DNA of 64,000 nt from Pseudomonas saponiphila. GTDB lineage: Bacteria > Pseudomonadota > Gammaproteobacteria > Pseudomonadales > Pseudomonadaceae. Location: the NCBI RefSeq assembly GCF_900105185.1, contig NZ_FNTJ01000001.1, positions 4,112,501 through 4,176,500 of the forward strand. Reading direction: 5' to 3'. Positions 15,894 to 24,802 of the stretch are shown here, one piece after another (position 1 is the stretch's first letter; every line of letters starts with the position of its first letter). The notes under the pieces are model-generated. The model did not search any database. It was not told the DNA's origin and was given only the letters and a program-made list of their open reading frames with translations. A program made the translations under genes and the position numbers.

Positions 15894-16682
15894 ATGGATG
15901 AAATGATGAACTCACAAATACTGTTTCCACACATTGGCAAGGTCATCGCCAGCACCGGAAGCCGCAGTTTTCCGCGCATGCTGCACGACCTGATACTCAC
16001 CCAACTGGCTGTAGACGCCACCCATATCACCCAACTGCGGGCCGACCCGCAGGCGGGCGCCGACAGACCCGGCAAGCCCCTCATGCAGACCCGCCATCCG
16101 CTTCATGCCAGTAACGATCCGCTGCTGTGCGCCGCTTTTCCCGAGCAGCCCGAGCAGCCGGTCCAGGGCCCGCTGCTGCATCGCCAACGCGGCAACCTGA
16201 ATCCGGCGCAACTGCACCTGACCGGCCGCAAGGACTCGTACCACTACGTGCTCTCGGTGTACCGCAGCAGCCAGGCCCAGAGCTTCTCCCCCCAGGAGCG
16301 GCTGTTGCTGGAAGACATCTCGCCGCTGCTGCTGCCCATGGTGGAAAAGCACATCAGCGCCCTGCAGCCCCACGGCGACAGCGCCGAGCAGAACGGTGCC
16401 GCCATCGAGGGCCTGACGACCCTGCGCCTGCGTTTTGCCGAGCGCCTGGAGCAGTCCGGGCTGCACCTGTCCAACCGCGAGCTGGAGGTCTGTGTCGGGC
16501 TGCTGGCCGGGCGTACCGCGCCGCAGCTGGCCGAGCAGCTCAAGCTCAAGGTCAATACCGTGGAGAGCTACCTGAAGCGCGCCGCCATCAAGCTCGGGAT
16601 CAGTGGCCGCCACTCGCTGCTGCGCTGGATGTACTCGCCCCAGGAAGACGCGCCGGGCAGCAACGATGGTGCACCGGCCTGA
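15894..16682 (+). CDS. LuxR-type transcriptional regulator 1
   Basis: This 262-residue protein has a C-terminal LuxR helix-turn-helix (LSNRELEVCVGLLAGRTAPQLAEQ, then KVNTVESYLKRAAIKLGISGRHSLLRWM) and an N-terminal region of unknown ligand, without the residues that bind homoserine lactones. Several ATGs near the start (15894, 15903, 15906) are possible. It is paralogous to the LuxR gene at 17222. It may serve the peptide cluster upstream or an NRPS locus now lost. Confidence 0.82.
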   Translation: MDEMMNSQILFPHIGKVIASTGSRSFPRMLHDLILTQLAVDATHITQLRADPQAGADRPGKPLMQTRHPLHASNDPLLCAAFPEQPEQPVQGPLLHRQRGNLNPAQLHLTGRKDSYHYVLSVYRSSQAQSFSPQERLLLEDISPLLLPMVEKHISALQPHGDSAEQNGAAIEGLTTLRLRFAERLEQSGLHLSNRELEVCVGLLAGRTAPQLAEQLKLKVNTVESYLKRAAIKLGISGRHSLLRWMYSPQEDAPGSNDGAPA

Positions 16683-16753
16683 TCCGCCACCGGTCCTGAC
16701 CCGCTGACCCGACCCTGCCGGCCCCAGCGCCGGCGGGGTTGTCCGGGCGCGGA

Positions 16754-16911
16754 TCAGTCCCGGGCCAACGCGTCGATCGACTGCAGGCGCGCTGCATCAG
16801 CCCGGGCCGGAACGGCCCCTTGAGCACCGCATAGCCACCGATGGTGTACAGCGGCGAGTCACCCTGGCACGCCTTGCGGATCGGCTGATTCAGCTGTAGG
16901 AAATTGGCTAT
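16754..16911 (-). pseudogene. Decayed NRPS condensation-domain fragment
   Basis: On the minus strand the segment FLQLNQPIRKACQGDSPLYT, then IGGYAVLKGPFRPGLMQRA, resembles the N-terminal end of an NRPS condensation domain (the DSPLYNIGGY-type motif followed by a helix starting ALxQ). A one-base frame change near 16790 restores LQSIDALARD before a stop. No adenylation or carrier domain is nearby. The rest of the 539-bp gap between the two LuxR genes shows nothing I can support. Confidence 0.4.
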
Positions 16912-17221
16912 CCGTCGACGACGCTCATGGCCTGGCGTGGGTCTTCGCCCCCTTGCCCCGGACGAGCCACCCGGGCCCGCGCGAACCCGCCGAAAACCCC
17001 GCCGGCTGGCGCCAAAGGGTTGTTGCAGAGGCTTGGCGCAATACCTGGACAAGGCTCTGGCATGGCTTGCCTGTCCCCGTTTCCCCCTACAGACGCCGGG
17101 CAAAGCCATAGGCTTAAATTCAGCTCCGAAGAGCGGTTCAGGTTCATCGGGAATCTGCCACGCACAGCGTGGCAAGCGCGCTTAGATCAGCGATTTGTCT
17201 CAATCAAGGATGATTAAGGAT

Positions 17222-18022
17222 ATGAGTCTGACCAGCAGTATTGCGAACATGGAAATGCCGCACTTCTACTTCGAACTGGGACAATTGATTTCCCACACCG
17301 GCCACCCACAGTTCGCCAGCGAGATGCTGCAACTGGTGGACAAGCGAGTGCCGGCGGGCCATCTGGTGCTCAGTGAATGGACCCTGGACGAGCGCCAGGC
17401 CAGTTCCCTGTCCATTACCCTGTTGGGGCGTGCCGGGCTGCAGAAGGATCTGCCGCTGCCGGAGCCGCCGCGACGTCATGACCCGCTGCTGCACAAGATG
17501 CTGGAAATGGACGACTCGCTGCTGATTCAAATGAATGCCCAGGCCCGCAGTGGCCACTCCCGCACCACCGCACATCAATGCCACTTGGTCTCGCGCAAAG
17601 CCAATCGCCGCTGTGTCATCGGCCTCTACCGCGACGCCGAGCAGGGCGGCTTTTCCCTCTCCGAGCTGTCGTTCCTCAAGAGCCTGTCGCAAACCCTGCT
17701 GCCGCTGCTGGAGCGCCACGCTCAACTGCACCGGCAACAGGCCCTGAAGAACCTGTGCAGCTGGAGTGCCAGGCCCGTCGCTGCGACGCAGCAGAATCCG
17801 TTGCAACGGGAGTTCGACGAGCGTCTGTCGCTGGGCGACATCAGCCTCTCGGCTCGGGAAAAAGAGGTGTGCCTGGGGCTGCTCACTGGCGGCACCGTGC
17901 CGGAAATGGCCCAGCGCCTGAGCGTCAAGAACAGCTCCGTGGAAACCTATCTCAAGCGCGCCGCCGCCAAGCTCGGGGTTAGCGGTCGTCACGGATTGGC
18001 CAAGTGGATGGTCGGCGCCTGA
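17222..18022 (+). CDS. LuxR-type transcriptional regulator 2
   Basis: This 266-residue paralogue of the gene at 15894 has the same C-terminal LuxR domain (LSAREKEVCLGLLTGGTVPEMAQR, then SVETYLKRAAAKLGVSGRHGLAKWM) and a similar N-terminal domain beginning HFYFELGQLISHTGHPQF. I use the ATG of MSLTSSIAN; ATGs at 17210 and 17252 cannot be excluded. The pair probably arose by duplication, with the NRPS remnant between them. Confidence 0.8.
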   Translation: MSLTSSIANMEMPHFYFELGQLISHTGHPQFASEMLQLVDKRVPAGHLVLSEWTLDERQASSLSITLLGRAGLQKDLPLPEPPRRHDPLLHKMLEMDDSLLIQMNAQARSGHSRTTAHQCHLVSRKANRRCVIGLYRDAEQGGFSLSELSFLKSLSQTLLPLLERHAQLHRQQALKNLCSWSARPVAATQQNPLQREFDERLSLGDISLSAREKEVCLGLLTGGTVPEMAQRLSVKNSSVETYLKRAAAKLGVSGRHGLAKWMVGA

Positions 18023-18260
18023 AGTCGCCCCGTCCGCATCAGGATCTGCTGTCACGAAGCTGATCAATGCGTAGCTCCCCACGGACCCTGGCGGCGGACG
18101 AACAGAGCATGCGCAACGGCAGCGCCGGCAAAGTGTCGGCGCTGGACGTGGCCCAGGCCCGCACCAGCGCCAGATGCCCAGGATCCGAACAACCTGACCT
18201 GCCGGTGGGCGCGTCGCTGCCCACCGGGTTGCCGTCGGGCCGATTGCCGCAGAGCGCGCC

Positions 18261-21200
18261 TCATGGCTTTTGTGGCTGCGCTTGCGCGCGGTCCTGCGCG
18301 GTGACCGAGGTCAGCCGCGCCAGGCGCGGCGCCAGCCATTGCCTGAGGTCGTCCATGCAACTGAAGACCACCGGCACCAGCACCAGGCTCAGCAGGGTCG
18401 AGGTGATCAGCCCGCCGATCACCGCCACCGCCATCGGCGCGCGGAACCCGGCATCGGCGCCGCTGCCGAGTGCCGCCGGGAGCATGCCGGCGACCATGGC
18501 GATGGTGGTCATCACGATCGGCCGCGCGCGCTCGGCCCCCGACTGGATCAGGGCCTGCTGCCGGGGTACGCCGAGGCGGCGCTTCTCAAGGGTGAACTCC
18601 ACCATCAGGATCGAGTTCTTGGTGACGATGCCCATCAGCATCAGCAAGCCGATGACCACCGGCAAGTCGATCGCGGCGCCATACAGCAACAACCCGCCAA
18701 GCGCCCCACCGACCGACAGCGGCAGCGCGGTGAGGATGGTCAAGGGTTGCAGGAAATCGCGAAACAGCAGCACCAGCACGGCGAACACCATCATGATGCC
18801 CAGCCCCATGACCATGCTGAATTTGTCGAACATCTCATTCATGTATTCGGCATCGCCGTACTCGACGTTGCGCACGCCGTCGGGCAGCTGCTGCAGCGCC
18901 GGCAGCTGGCCGACGGCGTCCAGGGCCGCGCCCAGGGTCAGCCCGGCCAGATCGGCATCCACCGACACCCGGCGCAGCCTCGCGAAGCGCTCGATCCGCG
19001 CCGGCCCGCTGCCATAGCCGATATCCGCCACCGCGCTGAGGGGCAGCACCGTGCCCCGGTCCGTGCTGACGCCGAGGTTGCCCAGGGCATTCAGGTCGCC
19101 CTGCTCGATGGCCGGCAGCAGCACCCGGATCGGCACCTGGCGGTCAGGGAAATTGAAGCGCGCGGAACCGGCGTTGATCTCGCCCACGGTGGCGATCCGC
19201 GCCACGCTGCCGATGGCCTGGGCACTGACCCCGGCCCGCGCCGCTTCGTCCGCCCGCGGCTGGATCAGCAGTTCCGGACGCGGCAGCGGCTCGTTGACCT
19301 GGACGTTGGCGATGCCTTGAATCGCCCGCATGTCGCGCTGCACGGCATGGGCCGCCTGGCTCAGCGCCGCCCCGTCGGGGCCCACCAGGATGATCGAGAG
19401 ATCCCGCGCCGCGGTTTCGCCACGGAAGGCGTAGCGCAGGTCGGCAAAGCCGTTGAGCAGCGGCCGCAGGGACTGTTCGAAGGCCTTCTGGCCGAGCTCG
19501 CGCTGGTCCGCCGGGAGCAAGCGCACGAGCAACTGGCCGCTGGCCACGTCCGTGGCTCCGGAGGCGTCCTCGCCGCCGGCGGTGACGAACACCGAGAGCA
19601 CCTCGGGGCGCTGGCGAATCTGCCGGGCCATGTCGGCCAGCGCCTTGTCGGTCTGCGCCAGGGGCGTGCCGGGCGGCAGCGAGACGTCGATGCGCGACAG
19701 GCTCAGATCATTCACCGGCATGAATCCCGAGGGCAGGAGCGGCACCAGGGCGAACGAGCCGACGAGGAACAGCCCGGCCAGCCCCAGGCTCTGGCGCCGG
19801 TGTTGCAGCGCCCACTCCAGCAGTTTCAGGTAGCGCCCCAGCAGGCCACCGGGCGCCACCGGCCGCGGGCCATGGCCCGAGGTCTTGGGCTTGAGCAGGT
19901 AGGCGGCGAGCAACGGGGTGACCAGGCGCGCCACCAGCAGCGACGCCAGTACCGCTGCCGAGACGGTGATGCCAAACGGGGTGAAGTACTGGCCGATGAA
20001 GCCACCGATGAAACTCACCGGCAGGAACACCGCGACCAGGGTCGCGGTGATCGCCACCACGGCAAAGCCGATGGCGTCGCTGGCATCGATGGCCGCCTGG
20101 TAGGGACGCTTGCCCTGGTCCAGATGCCGTTCGATGTTCTCGATCTCGACGATGGCATCGTCCACCAGGATGCCGATCACCAGGGTCAGGGCCAGCAGGG
20201 TGATGCTGTTCAGCGAATAACCGAATCCGGCCATGACGGCGAAGGTCGGCAGGATCGACAGCGGCAGGGCAATGGCGGCCACCAGGGTGGCACGCCAGCT
20301 CCTGAGGAACACCAGGACCACCAGGACGGTCAGCAGCGCACCTTCGACCAGGGTCATGAGCGCCGCGTCGTAGCTGGCCAGGGTGTAGTCCACCGAGGAC
20401 GAGATCTGGCGGATCTCCAGCTCCGGGTGCTGTTGCTGCAGGCGCTGGATGACCGTTTCGACCCCGGCCGCGACCCGGGTGTCGCTGGAGCCCTTGGCGC
20501 GGAACACCGCGAAGCCCACCACTTCCTCGCCGTCCAGGCGCGCCAGGGAACGGGCCTGGCTGGCGCCGTCGTGGACCCTGGCCAACTCCCCCAGGCGCGC
20601 CCAGCGCCCCTCGCCCAGGGCTATCGGGGTATCGCTCAGGGCCTGCACCGTGAGCGCGCTGCCCAGGGTGCGGATCGACTGTTCGCGGCTGGCCAGCTGA
20701 GTCCGCCCGCCGGGCACATTGATGTTGCTCTGCACCAGTTGTCCGTTGACCTGCTCGGCGGTAATGCCCAGGGCTTGCAGGCGCTCGGCCATGAGCTCGA
20801 CCTTGACCTCGCGCTCGACCCCGCCCAGGCGCTGCACTTTCTGCACCCCGGGTACCGCCAGCAGTTCGCGGCCGAGCTGGTCGTCGACGAACCAGGACAG
20901 CTCCACCAGGCTTCGCGCGCTGCCCTTCACGGCGTAGTTGAGGATGGCCCCGCCCTCGACGTCGATGCGGGTGATCATCGGCTCCTCGATGGTCTGCGGC
21001 AGGTCGGCGCGGATCAGCGCGATGGCATCGCGAATGTCGTTGGCGGCGCGCCCGGGATCGGTTCCGAGCTGGAACTCCACGGTGGTCACCGAAATGCCGT
21101 CGGCCACCGTCGAGGTGATATGACGGATGCCGGCCAGGCCCGACACCGCGCGTTCCACCCGCAGGGTCACCGAGTGTTCGAGCTCGGTGGGCGCGGCGCC

Positions 21201-21362
21201 GACCTGGGATATCAGCACAGTGATCACCGGGAACTCGACCCGCGGGTTGGCGTTGATCGGCAACTGCAGGAAGGACAACCAGCCGCCCACGCTGAGCACC
21301 AGGAACAGCACCAGGGTCGGAATCGGCCGGCGGATCGCCCAGGAGGAAAGGCGCAGGCTCAT
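18261..21362 (-). CDS. RND efflux transporter, inner-membrane pump
   Basis: This 1033-residue pump belongs to the hydrophobe/amphiphile RND (AcrB-like) family. Its features are an N-terminal transmembrane helix (PTLVLFLVLSVGGWLSFLQL), a large periplasmic loop, a middle bundle with GILVDDAIVEIENIERH (TM4 acidic pair), a second loop and a C-terminal bundle with LMGIVTKNSILMVEF. It would be a proton-driven exporter from the periplasm or inner membrane. Its start overlaps the membrane-fusion gene stop by ATGA. No outer-membrane factor follows, so it must use one encoded elsewhere. Closest in style to multidrug pumps of the MexQ/TriC kind; substrate unknown. Confidence 0.93.
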   Translation of the reverse strand: MSLRLSSWAIRRPIPTLVLFLVLSVGGWLSFLQLPINANPRVEFPVITVLISQVGAAPTELEHSVTLRVERAVSGLAGIRHITSTVADGISVTTVEFQLGTDPGRAANDIRDAIALIRADLPQTIEEPMITRIDVEGGAILNYAVKGSARSLVELSWFVDDQLGRELLAVPGVQKVQRLGGVEREVKVELMAERLQALGITAEQVNGQLVQSNINVPGGRTQLASREQSIRTLGSALTVQALSDTPIALGEGRWARLGELARVHDGASQARSLARLDGEEVVGFAVFRAKGSSDTRVAAGVETVIQRLQQQHPELEIRQISSSVDYTLASYDAALMTLVEGALLTVLVVLVFLRSWRATLVAAIALPLSILPTFAVMAGFGYSLNSITLLALTLVIGILVDDAIVEIENIERHLDQGKRPYQAAIDASDAIGFAVVAITATLVAVFLPVSFIGGFIGQYFTPFGITVSAAVLASLLVARLVTPLLAAYLLKPKTSGHGPRPVAPGGLLGRYLKLLEWALQHRRQSLGLAGLFLVGSFALVPLLPSGFMPVNDLSLSRIDVSLPPGTPLAQTDKALADMARQIRQRPEVLSVFVTAGGEDASGATDVASGQLLVRLLPADQRELGQKAFEQSLRPLLNGFADLRYAFRGETAARDLSIILVGPDGAALSQAAHAVQRDMRAIQGIANVQVNEPLPRPELLIQPRADEAARAGVSAQAIGSVARIATVGEINAGSARFNFPDRQVPIRVLLPAIEQGDLNALGNLGVSTDRGTVLPLSAVADIGYGSGPARIERFARLRRVSVDADLAGLTLGAALDAVGQLPALQQLPDGVRNVEYGDAEYMNEMFDKFSMVMGLGIMMVFAVLVLLFRDFLQPLTILTALPLSVGGALGGLLLYGAAIDLPVVIGLLMLMGIVTKNSILMVEFTLEKRRLGVPRQQALIQSGAERARPIVMTTIAMVAGMLPAALGSGADAGFRAPMAVAVIGGLITSTLLSLVLVPVVFSCMDDLRQWLAPRLARLTSVTAQDRAQAQPQKP

Positions 21363-22585
21363 GGTTCCAGCTCCTCGTCGTCGGCTGGCCGGACCTGGTC
21401 GCCGTCACGCACGAAGGCCGAGGCCCGGGCCACCACCCGCTCGCCCTCCACCAGCCCGGACAGCACCTGCACCTGGATGCCATCACGCCGGCCGACGCGA
21501 ATCTGCCGCAGGCTGGCCCTGCCCTCCGGGTCCAGCACCACCACCGTGGCCTGCTCGTCACTGGCAAACGTCAGCGCCCGTTGCGGCAGCACCAGGCTCT
21601 GGGCCGGCAATTCAAGGCTCTGGGCCGGCAGCTCCAGGCTGCTGCTGGCAAAACTGCCGGCGCGCAGCTCGGGGTCGGCCGCCAGGGTGATGCGCACCCG
21701 ACCGCGACGGCTGACGGGGTCGACTTTCGCCGCCAGCAGGCGCACCTGGCCTGCCACCGGGGTCGGCAGTCCCGTCACCTGGACCACCACCCGGGTGCCG
21801 ACCTGCAGGGCGCGCAAGGCACTTTCGGTCACCTCGCCATCCAGCTCCAGACGGTTGTCGCGGATCAGCCGGAACAGCGGCTCGGCGCCGGCGAGGGCGC
21901 CAACCCGGGCATGCCGTTCCGACACCACGCCGGCCACCGGCGCTCGCAGCGTGGCCTTCTGGCGTTGCGCCCGGACGTCCGCCAGTTGCGCCCGGGCCTG
22001 GGCCTGTTCGGCCCGGGCCGCCGCCAGGGCGGCCTGGGTGGTATGCGCCTGGGCCCGTTGCTGATCCACTTGCTGGGCGCTGGCGGCGCCGATGCCGCCC
22101 AGTTGTTCCAGACGCTGGTGACTGGTCCGGGCCTCGACGCTCAACGCCTGCTGCTGACGAATCAACGCCGTCGCCCGCTCCAGCGCGGCCTCGGCCTGCT
22201 GCACCTGGGCATCCAGGGTGGTGGTTTCCAGCTCGGCGAGAACCTGCCCGGCACTGACCCGGTCGCCCTCCTCCACCCGGATCGAGGCCAGGCGCTGATC
22301 CTGCAGGGCGGTGCCGACGGCAATCTCTTCCTGGGGCACCAGGGTGCCGCTGATGAAGATGCGCTGCCCGACGCTGCCGGTACGGACCTGCACGCTGCTG
22401 ACTTTCAGCCCGGGCGGTGGTTCCTGGCTGTGGCTGGCCGGCAGTTGGGTCTGCGGTAACCACAGGGCCAGCAGCGTGCCCGCCAGGGTCAGCAACGTCA
22501 CCAGCAACAACCTGGGGGTATGTTTGGCCAGGCGCCGCAAGCGCTGGCTGCGACATTGCTCGGCAGTGGGGTCGGTCGGGTTCAT
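21359..22585 (-). CDS. RND efflux membrane-fusion protein (HlyD/AcrA-like)
   Basis: This 408-residue periplasmic adaptor has an N-terminal membrane anchor (LLLVTLLTLAGTLLALWLPQ), lipoyl half-motifs (IRVEEGDRVSAGQVLAELE and ATLRAPVAGVVSERHARVGA) around an alpha-helical hairpin, and beta-barrel and proximal domains. An in-frame duplication gives LELPAQS twice near residue 300. The ATG start before NPTDPTAEQ is chosen over an earlier start that would overlap the TetR gene. It lies 125 bases after the TetR gene and overlaps the pump gene, so the three form an operon. Confidence 0.9.
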   Translation of the reverse strand: MNPTDPTAEQCRSQRLRRLAKHTPRLLLVTLLTLAGTLLALWLPQTQLPASHSQEPPPGLKVSSVQVRTGSVGQRIFISGTLVPQEEIAVGTALQDQRLASIRVEEGDRVSAGQVLAELETTTLDAQVQQAEAALERATALIRQQQALSVEARTSHQRLEQLGGIGAASAQQVDQQRAQAHTTQAALAAARAEQAQARAQLADVRAQRQKATLRAPVAGVVSERHARVGALAGAEPLFRLIRDNRLELDGEVTESALRALQVGTRVVVQVTGLPTPVAGQVRLLAAKVDPVSRRGRVRITLAADPELRAGSFASSSLELPAQSLELPAQSLVLPQRALTFASDEQATVVVLDPEGRASLRQIRVGRRDGIQVQVLSGLVEGERVVARASAFVRDGDQVRPADDEELEP

Positions 22586-22710
22586 GTGTCGGCTACTCAA
22601 GGATTCATCTGCGCCCGGAACGCGGGCACCCTGCCCCGTGACCTGAAAGCGGTCCGAGACGCCATGACGCAAGCGGGGCAACGGCCGACAGAGCCGTTGC
22701 AAGGTGGCGC

Positions 22711-23322
22711 TCAACCAGACTCGGGCTGCGGTGGACACAGGAAGCGGCGAATGATCAAGCGCAGCATCGGCTGGTGGGCCCGGGCCTGGAAATCCGCCTC
22801 CAGCACCACCCGGGCGATGGCGCCTTCGGTCAGCGCCACCAGCCACACCGCGGCCATCGCCGGGTCCAGGTGCGGGTCGATCTGGCCGGCGGCCATGCCG
22901 CGCCGGAGCAAGGCCGCCAGGTCTGCCTTGACCTGCGCATCGTTGGCGGCGAACAACGCCCTCATCTGCGGGTTGCGGGAGGCCTCGGCCGCCACCTCGA
23001 TACTGATTCGCGCCTGCTGCGGATCACTGGACGCCTGCATCATCGCCAGGGCGATGTGCTCGACGGCGTCCAGGACGTTCTCGGCGGTGTCCCACTGGGA
23101 GAACAGGCGCGTCATGGCCTTGCAGTCTTCCTCGGCAATCGCCGCGATGATCGCCGCCTTGCTGGGAAAGTAATGGAACAGGTTGCCCGGACTCATGCCG
23201 GCGGCCGCGCAGATCTGCGCGGTACGGGTGGCGTGAAAGCCGTTCTGGGCGAAGCAGGTCAGCGCCGCGCCGAGTATCTGCTGGCGCCGTGCTTCCACCT
23301 TGTAGGGATCTACCGTTCTCAT
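22711..23322 (-). CDS. TetR-family regulator of the RND operon
   Basis: This 203-residue repressor has an N-terminal TetR domain (RRQQILGAALTCFAQNGFHATRTAQICAAA with helix-turn-helix, then GNLFHYFPSKAAII) and a helical ligand-binding domain. It is the first gene of the efflux operon and probably represses it. A CTGACTGATCGATCTAGTA stretch around 23367-23385, just upstream, is imperfectly palindromic and may be the operator. The start has an AGGGTGGG site. Confidence 0.85.
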   Translation of the reverse strand: MRTVDPYKVEARRQQILGAALTCFAQNGFHATRTAQICAAAGMSPGNLFHYFPSKAAIIAAIAEEDCKAMTRLFSQWDTAENVLDAVEHIALAMMQASSDPQQARISIEVAAEASRNPQMRALFAANDAQVKADLAALLRRGMAAGQIDPHLDPAMAAVWLVALTEGAIARVVLEADFQARAHQPMLRLIIRRFLCPPQPESG

Positions 23323-23854
23323 TGCCCACCCTGGCGCCACCGGCCTTGCCGGCGCGATTCATAGACTGACTGATCGATCTAGTATTGGGCCGCAGTCCGC
23401 TCACTGGCCGACGCTGTAATCGCGCTCGGGTGCCGGTACATGCCGCGATCACAGGCTAGCGCGAGGGTTTTCCGAGAGCTGTAAATCTGTGTGAAAAATA
23501 GTGCAGGAATGCATAGGGGAAACGAACAGGGTTAGGCGCAAGCCTGGCGGATGCCGGGAGCAATGCTTGAGGGGAGATGCTTGAGGAGGGAATGCGTGAT
23601 GAGGAGATAGGGCCAACCCGGCCAGCCAAGGGCAGTAGGCAGTACAACGAAGGCCGGGCGGGCGGGTACCGCGTGTTGCAGCCCGCCCTGACCAGGCACC
23701 GCCATGTTGCGGTTCACTGTGATACCTGGCCGGGCGAACGGGGCCCATTCTAGGCATCCGTCCAGACAGCGTATGTAAGAAAATTCTTATTCCTAAACCG
23801 CCTGAATCCTCTGCCCCACCAAGACGAAACAGGCCATTTCCAAGAACTGCGCAG
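23323..23854. other. Intergenic region between RND and phosphonate-type clusters
   Basis: These 532 bases hold the TetR promoter region at the left and the 3' end of the biosynthetic operon at the right. The short repeat ATGCTTGAGG occurs twice near 23563-23588. A weak AAGAAAATTCTTA palindrome at about 23778 is the only possible terminator. No gene is supported. Confidence 0.5.
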
Positions 23855-24745
23855 TCAACGGGTGCCCGGCACCAGATCGAGAATCTCGTCGATGCCCAGG
23901 CAACGGGGTTCCACCTCCAGGGTCCGGCCGTGTTCGAGGATGCCCACCGCCACATCGCGCATGGCCATGTAGGCACTGCGCAACATGTGGTTGGCGTAGA
24001 TCACCGCGTTGAAGCCGGCCCCTTCCAGCTCGTCGAAACTCAAGTGGGCATAGCTGGTCGGCACGCAGATCAGCGGCACCCGCGGGCAGTGGCGGCGGAA
24101 CAGCCGGGCGAATTCGAGGATTTCCAGACCGTCCTTTTTCCGGCTGTGAATCATGATCCCGTCGGCGCCGGCGGCGACATAGGCCAGGCAGCGCTCGATG
24201 GCGTCGTCCATGCCCTTGTCGAGGATCAGGCTTTCACAGCGGGCGATGATCAGCAGGTCCTCGTGGCTGCGGCTGCTGCAGCCGACGCGGATCTTGTCGC
24301 AGAACTCCTCGATGGAGTCCTGAAGCTGGCTCACCGCGTTGCCGAACAGCGAGTTCTTCTTCAGCCCGCACTTGTCCTCGATGACCACGGCCGACACCCC
24401 GGCCCGATCGAGCATCTTCACGTGGATCGCGAAATGCTCGGCCTTGCCGCCGGTGTCGCCGTCGAAAATCATCGGCAGCGAGCAGACATCGAAGATCTCG
24501 CGAATGCCGTGCAAGCGGTTGCTCGGCGAGAGGATCTCGATGTCCGGCAGGCCCTTGTGGGTCGAGTCGGTCAGGGAGCTGGACCAGATGGCGTCGTAGC
24601 TCAGGCTGGGCCCGGCCCCGCGCTCCAGCCGGGATTGTTCGGCCAGCAGCGCGGAGATCGGGCTGTGGGCTTCAAGCACCCGCAGACAGCGCTTGCGGCG
24701 CAGCAACTGGCTGAGGTTGGTTCGGCGAATATCAGCGTCCTGCAT
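23855..24745 (-). CDS. pepM: Phosphoenolpyruvate mutase (PEP phosphomutase)
   Basis: This protein of about 296 residues belongs to the PEP mutase/isocitrate lyase superfamily. The diagnostic PEP-mutase motif EDKxxxKxNS is present as EDKCGLKKNSLFG at about 123-135. The Mg-binding FDGDTGG segment lies around 95-100 and ARCES further on. PEP mutase rearranges PEP to phosphonopyruvate and makes the C-P bond that starts nearly all known phosphonate pathways. A GTG 9 bases upstream is the alternative start. It is last in a seven-gene minus-strand cluster. No phosphonopyruvate decarboxylase, the usual partner, is in the window. Confidence 0.88.
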   Translation of the reverse strand: MQDADIRRTNLSQLLRRKRCLRVLEAHSPISALLAEQSRLERGAGPSLSYDAIWSSSLTDSTHKGLPDIEILSPSNRLHGIREIFDVCSLPMIFDGDTGGKAEHFAIHVKMLDRAGVSAVVIEDKCGLKKNSLFGNAVSQLQDSIEEFCDKIRVGCSSRSHEDLLIIARCESLILDKGMDDAIERCLAYVAAGADGIMIHSRKKDGLEILEFARLFRRHCPRVPLICVPTSYAHLSFDELEGAGFNAVIYANHMLRSAYMAMRDVAVGILEHGRTLEVEPRCLGIDEILDLVPGTR

Positions 24746-24802
24746 GGGATTCACACGCCTCTTGTGGTTGGGGAACTCCGGGGTCGCGGCGGCCGGGCCG
24801 CC

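Noticed and set aside
18023..18260. Possible small gene or outer-membrane factor remnant downstream of the RND pump
   Set aside because: Neither strand gives a frame with a start, ribosome-binding site or recognisable motif.
18270..22064. 1264-codon plus-strand open frame opposite the RND genes
   Set aside because: Composition is Arg/Gln/His-rich without domains; the minus-strand pump and adaptor explain the region.
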